30,709 nucleotides of DNA from Solidesulfovibrio magneticus (GCA_002482565.1 DLGG01000215.1:1-30709); one strand, 5' to 3'. Positions 7,463 to 16,280 are shown, counted from the stretch's first letter. The notes: generated by a model from the letters alone, not told the origin. Translations and numbers: made by a program.

Positions 7463-7492
7463 GCCCCCGCCCCGGCGGGGGCTTTTCGTTTT
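7463..7492 (+). terminator. Intrinsic terminator after the SGNH hydrolase
   Basis: GCCCCCGCC / GGCGGGGGC inverted repeat (7463-7482) followed by TTTTCGTTTT. GC content drops visibly shortly after this point. Confidence 0.85.
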
Positions 7493-7637
7493 GCCAGAAG
7501 CCGGTCGCGCCTGGCCTGGCCTGACATCGGCCTGAAAAGTCCACCCCACCCGCCGAGAAGGTGAAAACAACATGACGGCCAAGACTGGCTCGTTGTGATC
7601 ATCATAAATTCAAGAAACGATCAGACTACACACGTAT

Positions 7638-8780
7638 TCAAAACTCCTCATCCACAGCGCCGTCAACGAAATAGACTTGATAGCCGCACTTTTCAAAGAC
7701 ACCATTCTTGGGCAAAATTTTTTCACCATTTTCATAATACCATTGGACAAACAATGGGTTGGTCAACACAAATTTATCCCTATCCATAACGCTTCCAGGG
7801 TAATCACAAAAAAACTCGAGGCAATACCGTCCTTCGGCCGAATACAGAGAGGAGTTCTTGCGATCTAGATATCTTAGATGACCGCCAGAAAGATGCTCGA
7901 CAGACAATTCAAGGATATTGATCGAAGAATAAAGGTCAATCAAGCGCCACAAATGGCACCCATCGAGACGCGGAGAAACTTCTATAACATACGGCTCGCC
8001 AGCACTTATCATTATTTGAAAATAACAGGGCCCGTCAGAAATTCCAAGCCTCGCAAGAATCCTGTTGACGAGGTCGATAATTTTATCCTCGACCTTCGTA
8101 CCAACAAATTTGCTTGGAATAACATGTTTGCGAACCAAGCCTCCATCAAATTGTGGCCAGCTAAGTCTGTCGGAAATATAGCAAGCAACGATCTTGTTTG
8201 AAATTGAGTATGTATTCACAGACACTTCAGAACCAAACATTGCCCTTTCTATAATGACTTCACCCTTGCGAGAGAAAGTCTTTGTTGATTCAAGATACTT
8301 GTGTAGATCATCAATTCTGCGTACGGCCTTAACGCCTCGCTGCCCTTGCGAATCGACAGGTTTCATGATCAAAGGAAATGGACTACCCCGATAATCTTCA
8401 ACACTCTTCAAAACCTGATAATCAATATTGCCTCTAAAATCCTTTCCAAGAAACTTTCGCAAACTTGACTTTACTCTGCACAATTTAGCGATGCCGTGCG
8501 AAACAAAATGGGGCAGCCCCAGCATGCGACTCACAGAACAGATAGTAGGCATGGCGAAGTCAGACCCAACAGAATAGGTTAAATCAACAGAATTATTTTC
8601 AGCAACTGCCCTCACACCAACAATGTCACATATGTCTATCCGCGAAAAAGAATCTGCTAACGCGACCCCGGGCCCTTCCTCGACATTGCTGCAGGCAATA
8701 ATTTCAAAACCGAGAATCTTACATACATTAAAAAGATCCAACTGGGCATGGCCGACGCCAAGTATTAATATCCTAGCCAT
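7638..8780 (-). CDS. ATP-grasp domain enzyme
   Basis: A 380-residue protein starting at the ATG 8778-8780. The N terminus ARILILGVGHAQLDLFNVCK is the pre-ATP-grasp Rossmann-like domain of carbamoyl-phosphate-synthase-like ligases. The ATP-grasp core shows FPLIMKPVDSQGQRGV (ATP Lys and Gly loop), GEVIIERAMFGSEVSVNTYS, and near residue 285 VIEVSPRLDGCH. In most relatives that last motif reads E-x-N-P-R, so the usual Mg-ligand Asn is Ser here. Such enzymes form amide or carboxyl-amine bonds via an acyl phosphate. The gene is 14 bases after the glycosyltransferase stop and both are AT-richer than the flanks, so the pair probably decorates a surface glycan or small metabolite and was likely acquired. 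Ribosome-binding site is weak. Confidence 0.85.
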   Translation of the reverse strand: MARILILGVGHAQLDLFNVCKILGFEIIACSNVEEGPGVALADSFSRIDICDIVGVRAVAENNSVDLTYSVGSDFAMPTICSVSRMLGLPHFVSHGIAKLCRVKSSLRKFLGKDFRGNIDYQVLKSVEDYRGSPFPLIMKPVDSQGQRGVKAVRRIDDLHKYLESTKTFSRKGEVIIERAMFGSEVSVNTYSISNKIVACYISDRLSWPQFDGGLVRKHVIPSKFVGTKVEDKIIDLVNRILARLGISDGPCYFQIMISAGEPYVIEVSPRLDGCHLWRLIDLYSSINILELSVEHLSGGHLRYLDRKNSSLYSAEGRYCLEFFCDYPGSVMDRDKFVLTNPLFVQWYYENGEKILPKNGVFEKCGYQVYFVDGAVDEEF

Positions 8781-8794
8781 AGATGCAACAACTA

Positions 8795-9559
8795 CTATGA
8801 GATATTCCCATCTAGTATCCGGCTTACAACGTAAAGCGGTTTGTTGCTTTTTACACAAAACAAGTTACTGCCCCCCCAAATGTTCACTAACACGTCGAAA
8901 CTTGAGCTTATCAATTTCTTTAAGGTATAACCCGATTTCCCCGTTGACCTTGACATGTGGTCAATAGGCACGCAAGCAATACCCTTTGCATTTTTCATAA
9001 TGAGAACACCAATAGCCGGACGCCGATGATTACAACCTGCAATAATTGAGACCAAAGATTTCCTCAGGCACCGAAACGACGTCATTCGCATGTCTTTAGG
9101 CAAACCGAAAGCCAGCCTCTCCAACAACCACATGAAATAGCTCCCCAAATTACGGGAGACAGGATGATTGTTTAATACAAACTTTGCCACAACTGCATCT
9201 AGTTCGCTATTTAAACTTATGCTTTCGTAAAGACTCAAAATCCCGTCTGGGGGATGCTGAAAATCATCATCCATGGTTATAACAAAATTTCCTCTGGAAT
9301 GCCTCAAACCACAGAGTGTCGCCTTAAACTGGCCGACATTAAATTCAAGTTCAATATATACAACATTTTTGTTATTTCTAACTATTGATTCGGCAAGAGC
9401 ACTGAAGTTGTCTGGCGAGCAGTCATTCACAAGTATTATTTCGTATGCTTTTCCAATAGACTTCAGTACATAATCAACTTTTTCCAAGAGTCCACAAATA
9501 TTTCCTGCACTTTGGAAGCACGGAATTACAATTGATATTTCAATGGCAGAGTTCGGCAT
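8795..9559 (-). CDS. GT2-family glycosyltransferase (DPM/GtrB-like), no C-terminal membrane segments
   Basis: A 254-residue protein when started at the ATG 9557-9559, just before the ISIVIPCFQSAGNI strand that begins the GT-A fold. An upstream ATG at 9650-9652 would add 31 residues. Motifs: VNDCSPDNF (nucleotide-sugar binding) and ITMDDDFQHPPDG, the DxD-type metal site with the HPP extension typical of dolichol-phosphate-mannose-synthase/GtrB/ArnC-like enzymes. Those relatives normally carry two C-terminal transmembrane helices; here the protein ends soon after SGYTLKKLISSSFD. A run of seven G's occurs in this region, but neither shifted frame continues far, so truncation rather than a simple sequencing slip is likely. 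Acts on a lipid-linked or surface sugar; exact donor unknown. Confidence 0.85.
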   Translation of the reverse strand: MPNSAIEISIVIPCFQSAGNICGLLEKVDYVLKSIGKAYEIILVNDCSPDNFSALAESIVRNNKNVVYIELEFNVGQFKATLCGLRHSRGNFVITMDDDFQHPPDGILSLYESISLNSELDAVVAKFVLNNHPVSRNLGSYFMWLLERLAFGLPKDMRMTSFRCLRKSLVSIIAGCNHRRPAIGVLIMKNAKGIACVPIDHMSRSTGKSGYTLKKLISSSFDVLVNIWGGSNLFCVKSNKPLYVVSRILDGNIS

Positions 9560-9652
9560 TACAGTATTCACCCACGTTTTGACGTGCCCACGAGGCGACT
9601 TCTTTGACAGGTTCGAGATTTCGGTTGCAAGGTCGATCGGCCTTCTGCCCAT

Positions 9653-10164
9653 GCTTCGACAACCTTGACGTGATCGCTCAGCGCTGTGCTCCTCAAGCCA
9701 GACAACGATCCTTCTGGAGAGACGCCGCCGTTGCGGACATGGCCCTGTGGAGGGCTTTGATCAGGATGTTTGGGATGGCGGGCGAGCTTGCTGAAATGTC
9801 CTCCAACTGCAGCTGGCTGAAGAGCCGAAGGCAGCCCCGGACTAGATGCTCCAGGCGCATCTGCAGGATGCGTGAAACCACGTCATCCGGCATGGTCATG
9901 GCGTGAAACTCGGCATCGGGGCAAGTTCTTATGACCTTCAAGGCCGGGAGCCCGGAAGCGCCGCTTATACTCGCAGAAGGCATTTCGGCACATGCCGCGC
10001 CACCGGCAGGCCTTGATGTGCCGAGCTGTTCAGCCAGCTCCAGAACACTCCACCGCGGCCTGACGATCTTAAACGTCTGCCCTCATTGAGGCCTCTCGAA
10101 GGCCATTTACCCCAAAAAGCGTCTGAAAACCAGCCGAGCAAAACGCCTAAAGCACAAAACAAAG
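9653..10164. other. About 500 bases between the glycosyltransferase and tRNA-Leu with no recognised gene
   Basis: The only tempting frame is on the minus strand, 9693-9983 (96 residues from ATG; the frame stays open upstream to about 10087 without a better start). It contains DDVVSRILQMRLEHLVRG and looks more protein-like than most shadow frames, but I recognise no family and see no good ribosome-binding site. It may be a decayed gene left between an acquired island and the tRNA. Confidence 0.35.
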
Positions 10165-10211
10165 CGGGTTATCGTCCGGTCTTCCCGGTGCGATAACCCG
10201 TTGTTTTTCTT
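10165..10211 (-). terminator. Hairpin terminator downstream of tRNA-Leu
   Basis: Perfect 10-base arms CGGGTTATCG (10165-10174) and CGATAACCCG (10191-10200), with A-rich sequence on the left and T-rich on the right. It can end tRNA transcription on the minus strand (T-run CTTTGTTTTG) and also work on the plus strand. Confidence 0.8.
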
Positions 10212-10212
10212 A

Positions 10213-10299
10213 TGGTGCCGAAGGGGAGACTCGAACTCCCACTCCCTTGCGGGAACTAGACCCTGAACCTAGCGTGTCTACCAATTCCACCACTTCGGC
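10213..10299 (-). tRNA. tRNA-Leu (anticodon CAG)
   Basis: The reverse complement folds as a class II tRNA of 87 bases with encoded CCA. The acceptor stem GCCGAAG pairs with CTTCGGC, the D-loop contains AATTGGTAGAC, and the anticodon arm CTAGG-TTCAGGG-TCTAG places CAG in the middle of the loop. A long variable arm (CCCGCAAGGG) is followed by a T-arm with GTTCGAGTC. The long variable arm and the G of the acceptor pair identify leucine. Its 3' end faces the AT-rich island at 7600-9600, the usual orientation for tRNA-associated insertion. Confidence 0.96.
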
Positions 10300-10315
10300 G
10301 CGGTGCAGAAGAAAG

Positions 10316-10344
10316 CTTTTACGGACCTCGGCCCGTCTTGGCAA
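10316..10344 (-). promoter_or_regulatory. Sigma-70-type promoter of tRNA-Leu
   Basis: On the minus strand TTGCCA (10339-10344), exactly 17 bases, then TAAAAG (10316-10321), placing the start a few bases before the tRNA 5' end. Nine of twelve consensus positions match. Confidence 0.55.
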
Positions 10345-10494
10345 GCAAAAAAATGCGGCCCGCGAAAATTTTTTTCCAAAACCCGCCCGCCGGCCTTCCA
10401 CCTCCCTGCCCGGTTGAAGGGCGACGCCTTTTGCGGTAGCACCTTCCTTGAACGGGCCACGCTTCGCCACTTCGCGCCCGCCGGACCACCCGCC

Positions 10495-11433
10495 ATGATT
10501 GTCGTCAACCGCGTCGAGGACATCCACGAAGCCCTGCACGGCGTTTGCCTCACCATAGGCAATTTCGACGGCGTGCACATGGGCCACGCCAAGCTGTTGC
10601 AGCGCACCCGCGAACGGGCCGCCGCCGCCGGCCTTGTCAGCGCCGCGCTGACCTTCGATCCACACCCGCGCCGGGTGCTCATGGGCAACGCCGCCCCGCC
10701 GGCCATCACCATGCTGGAGCACAAGCTCGAATGCATCGGGCAAAGCGGCGTCCAGGTCTGCGTCGTGCTGCCCTTCACCCGCGAACTGGCTGCCCGCGAA
10801 CCGGAAGATTTCGTCAGCCAGGTGCTGGTCGGCGGCCTGTGCCTCAAACACCTCGTCATCGGCTACGACTACGCCTTCGGCAAGGGCCGGCGCGGCAACT
10901 TCGAGATGCTCTCGGCCATGGGCCAGAAACACGGCTTTGGCGTCGAACGCCTGGACCCGGTCATCATTAACGGCGCCGTGGTCTCCTCCACCCGCATCCG
11001 CGACATGGTCCAAGCCGGCAACGTCTGGGACGCCCGGCCGCTGCTGGGCCGCTTCCATCAGGTGCGGGGACTGGTCGTCCACGGCCAGAAGCGCGGCCGC
11101 AAGCTGGGGTTTCCCACGGCCAACGTGGGCGTGCGCGACGAACTCGTGCCGCTGTCAGGCGTCTACGCCGTCTGGGTCGAGGTGGACGGCATCCTGCGGC
11201 CCGGCGTGGCCAACATCGGCAAGAACCCCACCTTCGGCGACTTCGACCTGTCCGTGGAAGCCCACATCCTCGACTTCAAGGGCAAGATCTACGACCAGCC
11301 CATCCGGGTGCATTTCGTCCAGCGCATCCGCTCCGAAAAGAAATTTTCCGGCCCCGAGGAGCTCATCACGCGCATCCGCGAGGACATCGGCCTGGCCCGC
11401 ATGATCCTGGCCGCGCCCGACGCCCGGCCCTGA
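10495..11433 (+). CDS. ribF: Bifunctional riboflavin kinase / FAD synthetase
   Basis: A 312-residue protein of standard RibF length, started at the ATG before IVVNRVEDI. It converts riboflavin to FMN and FMN to FAD in the cytoplasm. The N-terminal FMN adenylyltransferase domain shows LTIGNFDGVHMGHAKLL (nucleotidyltransferase H-x-G-H), FDPHPR and the VSSTRIRD segment. The C-terminal riboflavin kinase domain shows GRKLGFPTANV (the PTAN motif), LSGVYAVWVEVDG and the VEAHILDF stretch. The clc-type gene starts 5 bases after the stop, so the two are coupled. The gap before this gene carries the tRNA-Leu promoter on the other strand. Confidence 0.96.
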   Translation: MIVVNRVEDIHEALHGVCLTIGNFDGVHMGHAKLLQRTRERAAAAGLVSAALTFDPHPRRVLMGNAAPPAITMLEHKLECIGQSGVQVCVVLPFTRELAAREPEDFVSQVLVGGLCLKHLVIGYDYAFGKGRRGNFEMLSAMGQKHGFGVERLDPVIINGAVVSSTRIRDMVQAGNVWDARPLLGRFHQVRGLVVHGQKRGRKLGFPTANVGVRDELVPLSGVYAVWVEVDGILRPGVANIGKNPTFGDFDLSVEAHILDFKGKIYDQPIRVHFVQRIRSEKKFSGPEELITRIREDIGLARMILAAPDARP

Positions 11434-11438
11434 CCGCC

Positions 11439-13286
11439 ATGGACGCGCCCCAGGCCCCAGCCGCCAGCCGCCCGACCTTTTTCCGCCGCCCCCGCGCCCT
11501 GTGGCGACTTTTAGCCCGGCGCTACACCCACATCGCGCTCATGCGCTGGCTGGTCCTGGGCGTGGTCGCCGGCCTGGGTTCCGGAACCCTGGCCATCGCC
11601 TTCCACGCCGGCCTCGAAGGCCTGTCCCATCTGCTCCAGGTGCATCTGGCCGGACTGACCCTGCCCCATCCCTCGGGCGAGAAGCTCATCTCCGGCCTGC
11701 CCGGCCCCTACCGCCCCTGGCTCATCCCGATCTTCACCACCGCCGTGGGGCTGGTCACGGGACTGCTCGTCACGCGCTTTATCCCCAAATCCCTGGAAGG
11801 CGTCACCGATGGCACCGACGCCATGATCAAGGCCTTCCACACCCAGGGCGGCGTCATCCGGCCGGCCGTGCCGGCGCTGAAAAGCGGCACCGCCATCCTG
11901 ACCATCGCCGCCGGCGGCGCGGCCGGCCAGGAAGGCCCCATCTCCCAGCTCGGGGCCGGTTTCGGCTCGCTTCTGGCCCAAAAGCTCGGCCTGACCGCCA
12001 GACAACGCCGCATCCTGCTCCTGGCCGGCGCGGCCGGGGGCCTGGGGGCCATCTTCCGCGCGCCGCTGGGCGGGGCCATCACCGCCGTGGAAGTGCTCTA
12101 CTGCGAGGATTTTGAGGCCGAGGCCCTGCTGCCGGCCGTAGTCTCGTCGGTGGTGGCCTACACCCTTTTTGCCTTTGTCTTCGGCGGCCGGGCCATCCTG
12201 GCCACGCCCGACTACACCTTCACCAACGCCTTCGAGCTGCCCTTCTACCTGGCCCTGGCCGTGGCCGCGTCCCTGGCGGCCAGACTGTTCATCCGGGTCT
12301 TTTTCGCCGTCAAGTTCAAGGTCTTCGGCCCCATCGCCAAGCGCTTCGGCCCCACCGTGGCCATGATGGCCGGGGGGCTTGGCATGGGGCTTTTAGGCTG
12401 GCGGTTCCCGGAACTGTGCGGCGGCGGCTACGGCTGGCTGGAGCTGGCCGCCGGCGGCAAGCTCGACATGCTCTTTTTGCTCGGGCTGTTCGGCGGCAAG
12501 CTTATCGCCACGGCGCTTACCATCGGCTCGGGCCTAAGCGGCGGCATGTTCGCGCCGGCGCTGTTTCTGGGCGGCTCCGTCGGCGGCGTGGTCGGCCAGG
12601 CCGGACATATGCTGCGGCCCGACGTCGTCACCCAGCCCGGGGGCTACGTCCTGGTCGGCATGGCCACCTTTTTCGCCGGCGTGGCCCACGCCCCCATCGG
12701 CCCGCTGGTCATGGTCTGCGAGATCTCCCAGGGCTATGGGCTGCTGGCCCCGCTCATGCTCTGCTCGGCCGTGGCCCTGGTCCTTTGCGGCGACATCCAC
12801 CTCTACGAAAACCAGGTGGACAACAAATTCGCCTCCCCGGCCCACGCCGCCGACGCCACCACCAACATCCTCGAAACCCTGCCCGTGTCCTCGGTCTTCA
12901 CCCCGGGCCGGACCGTCGTTTTGGAGGAATGCGTGACGCTTCGGGCCATCACCGACGTCATCGCCGCCACCCGGGACTTTGTTTTTCCGGTGCAAAACGA
13001 GCACGGCGTCCTGACCGGCCTGCTCGACGTCCACGACGCCCGCAGCGTGCTGTTCGAGACAAGCCTGCGCGATCTGGTGGTGGCTCGCGACCTCATGCGC
13101 CCCCTGGCCGTGGTCCACCCCGACACCTCCCTCTACGACGCGCTCATGCTGTTCGTGGAGACCGACCTGGGCCAGCTGCCCGTGGTCGCGCCGAACAAGC
13201 CCGATACCGTGCTGGGACTGCTGGATCGCCGCCACGTCTTCACCGCCTATTCCAGCACCCTGGCCGCCATCAAGACCGAGGCCTGA
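11439..13286 (+). CDS. ClC-family chloride channel/antiporter with C-terminal CBS domains
   Basis: A 615-residue membrane protein. The ClC core spans about residues 30-450. Helix motifs include GGAAGQEGPISQLGAGFGS, where Glu165 corresponds to the gating/proton glutamate of the G-K-E-G-P motif (Gln replaces Lys), FRAPLGGAITAVEVLY, and SGLSGGMFAPALFLGGSVGG. The first selectivity segment reads EGVTDGTDAMI instead of GSGIP, as in a recognised CBS-bearing bacterial subgroup. The C-terminal 150 residues (from about SSVFTPGRTVVLEECVTLR to LLDRRHVFTAYS) form two CBS repeats that bind adenine nucleotides. Retention of the gating Glu argues for anion/H+ exchange rather than a pure channel. Coupled to ribF by position only; no functional link is evident. 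Confidence 0.93.
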   Translation: MDAPQAPAASRPTFFRRPRALWRLLARRYTHIALMRWLVLGVVAGLGSGTLAIAFHAGLEGLSHLLQVHLAGLTLPHPSGEKLISGLPGPYRPWLIPIFTTAVGLVTGLLVTRFIPKSLEGVTDGTDAMIKAFHTQGGVIRPAVPALKSGTAILTIAAGGAAGQEGPISQLGAGFGSLLAQKLGLTARQRRILLLAGAAGGLGAIFRAPLGGAITAVEVLYCEDFEAEALLPAVVSSVVAYTLFAFVFGGRAILATPDYTFTNAFELPFYLALAVAASLAARLFIRVFFAVKFKVFGPIAKRFGPTVAMMAGGLGMGLLGWRFPELCGGGYGWLELAAGGKLDMLFLLGLFGGKLIATALTIGSGLSGGMFAPALFLGGSVGGVVGQAGHMLRPDVVTQPGGYVLVGMATFFAGVAHAPIGPLVMVCEISQGYGLLAPLMLCSAVALVLCGDIHLYENQVDNKFASPAHAADATTNILETLPVSSVFTPGRTVVLEECVTLRAITDVIAATRDFVFPVQNEHGVLTGLLDVHDARSVLFETSLRDLVVARDLMRPLAVVHPDTSLYDALMLFVETDLGQLPVVAPNKPDTVLGLLDRRHVFTAYSSTLAAIKTEA

Positions 13287-13460
13287 GCCCGACCGACGCG
13301 CCGCTCCTGTCCAGGCTCCGGCATGGAAACCAGCCGGCGCGGCCCGGCAGCAATCCGGCCGCGACCGGACGGCAGCGATCACGCCGGCCGCGCCCCTTGC
13401 CCCCGGCGCGCATCCGGCCTATGCACGGGGGCGATTCCAAAACCGATTCCCGGAGCGGCC

Positions 13461-15584
13461 ATGCGCATACGGACCAAGTTGCTGTGCTTCCTGCTGGCGG
13501 TGGTCATCATCCCCCTTTGCGCCCTGGGGCTGTATTCCTGGTCCCGAACCAGCGAACTGGGCCGTGAGCTGGCCCGGGGAGCGGCCCGGGCCCTGGAGTC
13601 CAACGCCGCCGGGGAGCTGGTCCAGACCGCCGAAATGTTTGGCGAGCACTGCGCCGACACCCTGGACCTGCTCGAAACCTCCCTGTCGCTGACCGCCGAC
13701 GCCGCCGTCCGCCTCCTTGAGGTCCAGCCGCCCCAGGCGGCAAACGGCCTCATGCCCCTGGCCACGGACTTCGACGACGGCGCGGTGTCGGACGCCCCCC
13801 TGACCCCCATCCCCGGTTCGGACGTCACCGCCAGCTACGACCATGTCTCCTTCCATCTGGCTCCGGGCCTGTCGCGTCAGGCCGCCCTGCCCGACATGCG
13901 GGCGCTGTCCGGCCTGCTCCCTTTTTACCGCACCCTGTTCGCCCGCCACAAGGACCTCATGCAGTTCGGCTACGTGGGCCTGGCCACGGGCCTGCATTGC
14001 GCCTACCCCGGCCACGGCGGCTATCCCGCCGACTACGACCCCCGGCGGCGGCCCTGGTATCTCGATGCCGCCGCCAAGGACGGCATCACCTGGAACATCA
14101 TGACCGATGCCGTCACCCGGCAGGTCATGGCCACCATGGCCCTGGCCCTGCGCAGCCCCTCGGGCAAGGTCCTGGGCGTGGCCGGGCTGGACGTGCCCAT
14201 GGGCCGGCTGTTTCTGGACAGCGACCTGTCCCGGGCCTTTGACGGCCGGCTGCGCTCCATGGTGGTCACCCTGTCGGACAAGACCCTTTCGGGCAAACCC
14301 GAGCTGGTGGTCGTGGCCGGCCGTGACTATGCCCAAAAAAGCCGGGACTGGGCCGCGCCGGTGGAGCTGGAGCGCGTCGAATCCCCGGACGCAGCCGTTT
14401 TGGATGATATCGCGGCCACCCTGGCCGCCGGCAAAAGCGGCGTGCGCCGCCTGTCCTACCGGGGCGAAGACACCTTGCTTGCTTTCGCGCCGGTGACCAA
14501 AAAGCGTCTGGCCGTGGTCCTGGCCGCCCCGCGCGAGATGGTGGTGTCCGAGGCCCGGCTGGCCGAGGCCAAGGTCATCCGGGCCACCTCGGGCCTGGCC
14601 GGCCAGATCGGCCTGTTCCTGGCCGGCGCGGTGGCCTTGGTGGCCGTGCTGGCCGTGGCCGCCTCCAAGACCGTCACCAAGCCGGTGCGCGAACTGGCCG
14701 AGGCGGCCCGAAAGCTCGCCTCGGGCGATTTCTCGGCCCGGGTCACGCCCTACGGCCGCGACGAGCTGGCCGAGATGGCCGCCTCGTTCAACGACATGGC
14801 CCCGCAACTCGTCGAGCGCATGAAGCTCAAAAACGACATGGCCCTGGCCATGGAGGTGCAGCAGCATCTGCTGCCCGGACGGCCGCCGGCCATGGAGGGC
14901 ATGGACATCGCGGCGCTGAGCCTCTACTGCGACGAAACCGGCGGCGACTATTTCGATTTTCTGGAATTCGCCCAGGACGACGCCAGCCATGCCGACATCG
15001 TCATCGGCGACGTCACCGGGCACGGCGTGTCGGCGGCCCTTTTCATGGCCACGGGGAGGGCGCTGTTGCGCGGCCGGGCCGTGGGCCAGCCCGGGCCGGG
15101 CGCGCTGTTAACCGAAGTCAACGACCTGTTGTGCCAGGACACCCATCTCACCGGGCGCTTTATTACGCTGTTTTTCCTGCGCCTGGACCGCGCCGCTACC
15201 GAAATGGTCTGGTGCCGGGCCGGGCATGATCCCGGCATGCTCTACGATCCGGCCGCCGACGCCTTCGAGCTGATGCAGGGCTCGGGCATTCCCCTGGGGG
15301 CCGTGCCGGACTGGAGCTACGAGGAAATGCGCCGGCCGTGGCTTACTCCGGGGCAGGTGCTGGTGCTTTTCACCGACGGCATCCACGAGGCCCGCAGCCC
15401 TGGCGACGGCATGTACGGCAAGGAGCGCATGGAAGCGGTGATCCGCCGCGAGGCGGCCGGCCCGGCCTCGGCCATCGTCAACGCCCTGGTGGCCGATCTT
15501 AAGGAGTTCAAGGCCGGGCTGCCCCTGGAGGACGACGTGACCCTGGTGGTCATCAAGGCCACGGACGAGGGGAAGGCGGGGTAG
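13461..15584 (+). CDS. Membrane Cache-HAMP sensor with PP2C (RsbU/SpoIIE-type) phosphatase
   Basis: A 707-residue protein from the ATG at 13461, with GGAG upstream. A transmembrane helix lies at residues 7-27. A periplasmic Cache-type sensor domain follows, with the hallmark YDPRRRPWYLDA near residue 195. A second membrane helix spans about 376-400, then HAMP (TKPVRELAEAARKLASGDF). A linker with MEVQQHLLPG leads into the PP2C-like SpoIIE domain: ETGGDYFDF, VIGDVTGHGVSAALFMA and FTDGIHEARSP carry the metal-binding aspartates. It should dephosphorylate a STAS-domain anti-anti-sigma protein in response to an external ligand. No STAS or RsbW partner lies in the window. A short AT-rich hairpin follows the gene. 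Confidence 0.94.
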   Translation: MRIRTKLLCFLLAVVIIPLCALGLYSWSRTSELGRELARGAARALESNAAGELVQTAEMFGEHCADTLDLLETSLSLTADAAVRLLEVQPPQAANGLMPLATDFDDGAVSDAPLTPIPGSDVTASYDHVSFHLAPGLSRQAALPDMRALSGLLPFYRTLFARHKDLMQFGYVGLATGLHCAYPGHGGYPADYDPRRRPWYLDAAAKDGITWNIMTDAVTRQVMATMALALRSPSGKVLGVAGLDVPMGRLFLDSDLSRAFDGRLRSMVVTLSDKTLSGKPELVVVAGRDYAQKSRDWAAPVELERVESPDAAVLDDIAATLAAGKSGVRRLSYRGEDTLLAFAPVTKKRLAVVLAAPREMVVSEARLAEAKVIRATSGLAGQIGLFLAGAVALVAVLAVAASKTVTKPVRELAEAARKLASGDFSARVTPYGRDELAEMAASFNDMAPQLVERMKLKNDMALAMEVQQHLLPGRPPAMEGMDIAALSLYCDETGGDYFDFLEFAQDDASHADIVIGDVTGHGVSAALFMATGRALLRGRAVGQPGPGALLTEVNDLLCQDTHLTGRFITLFFLRLDRAATEMVWCRAGHDPGMLYDPAADAFELMQGSGIPLGAVPDWSYEEMRRPWLTPGQVLVLFTDGIHEARSPGDGMYGKERMEAVIRREAAGPASAIVNALVADLKEFKAGLPLEDDVTLVVIKATDEGKAG

Positions 15585-15596
15585 CGAGGCGTCCCT

Positions 15597-15617
15597 AAAA
15601 AATACCATAGTATTTTT
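15597..15617 (+). terminator. AT-rich hairpin after the phosphatase gene
   Basis: AAAAATAC-CATA-GTATTTTT, an 8-base stem ending in a T-run, 13 bases after the phosphatase stop codon. Confidence 0.55.
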
Positions 15618-15649
15618 AATAAAATAAATGATTTTGACAAGTTGACTAC

Positions 15650-15669
15650 AAAACGCCATAGGCGCTTTT
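15650..15669 (-). terminator. Small bidirectional hairpin after the ParE gene
   Basis: On the minus strand AAAAGCGCC-TAT-GGCGTTTTG, a short GC stem flanked by A and T runs with one bulged base, 35 bases after the toxin stop codon. Confidence 0.5.
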
Positions 15670-15704
15670 CGCGGACGCGACACGAGCGAGGGAGGAGCGG
15701 CAGG

Positions 15705-15995
15705 TCAGGAAAACAGCGCGCGCAGATCCCGCGCGCCGTGGAGCACCCGGACGACCTCGATACCGCCCTCGATTTCCCGGTATAGGACCAGATAGCGCCC
15801 GGCCAAGCCGTAACGCAGTTGCGGGGCGATGTCCGGCCTAGCCGGACCGGCCTTGGGATTGGCCGCCAGAAAAAGGCATTTCGCGTGGATGTCGCGCAGC
15901 ACGGCCGTGGCTGCGTCCTGGTCTTCGTCGGCGATGTAGACCCAGATGGCGAGCAGATCGTCTTCGGCCGCCCGCGTGAAGCAAAGACCGGGCAC
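15705..15995 (-). CDS. parE: ParE/RelE-superfamily toxin
   Basis: A 96-residue protein. FTRAAEDDLLAIWVYIADED is the N-terminal helix pair of ParE; the C-terminal strands YGLAGRYLVLYREIEGGIEVVRVLHGARDL carry the typical R-Y-L-V-x-Y-R and V-x-x-V-L-H-G-x-R-D features. ParE toxins poison DNA gyrase, while RelE relatives cleave mRNA; this sequence is of the ParE type. It starts 6 bases after the antitoxin stop, as usual for a type II pair with antitoxin first. Length and all hallmark segments look intact, so the toxin is probably functional. Confidence 0.92.
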   Translation of the reverse strand: MPGLCFTRAAEDDLLAIWVYIADEDQDAATAVLRDIHAKCLFLAANPKAGPARPDIAPQLRYGLAGRYLVLYREIEGGIEVVRVLHGARDLRALFS

Positions 15996-16001
15996 GGCCG
16001 C

Positions 16002-16280
16002 TCAGCCGTTTTTCCGGGAAGCGTCCAGACGGCTTCGGGCCTCGGCCATGAGCGCCTCGAAATCCTCAAAACGCCCCGGTCCGCTGGCCAAGCCCTCTTC
16101 CCAGGCGCGCCGCACCGCGCCGACGGTCTCTTCCAGCCCGGCCCGCCGGTCCCGCCAGTCGCGAAGCGCGTCGGAAACCACCTCGCTGGCCGAGGCATAC
16201 GCGCCGCTGGCCACGGCCCGACGCACCATGTCGGCCATCTCGGGCGGCAGGGCGATGTCGATTTTTTCCATGGCTGGCAT
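16002..16280 (-). CDS. parD: ParD-type ribbon-helix-helix antitoxin
   Basis: A 92-residue protein from the ATG 16278-16280, chosen because GGAG stands 5 bases upstream; ATG 16269-16271 would drop three residues. EKIDIALPPEMADMVRRAV is the ribbon and first helix, and SGAYASASEVVSDALRDW the second helix of the ParD family. The C-terminal half (EETVGAVRRAWEEGLASG onward) is the toxin-binding tail. It should neutralise ParE and repress its own promoter (16309-16337). Placed between the phosphatase and the aldolase homologue, the pair is a stand-alone chromosomal toxin-antitoxin module. Confidence 0.92.
   Translation of the reverse strand: MPAMEKIDIALPPEMADMVRRAVASGAYASASEVVSDALRDWRDRRAGLEETVGAVRRAWEEGLASGPGRFEDFEALMAEARSRLDASRKNG

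Noticed and set aside
7420..7640. Second copy of the tRNA-Leu 3' end as an attachment site for the island
   Set aside because: No stretch resembling the tRNA 3' end was found by eye at the far edge of the AT-rich region.
9120..9560. Frameshift at the seven-G run as cause of the short glycosyltransferase
   Set aside because: Shifting either way in that run (near 8874-8880) meets a stop within a few codons, so it does not restore a membrane domain.
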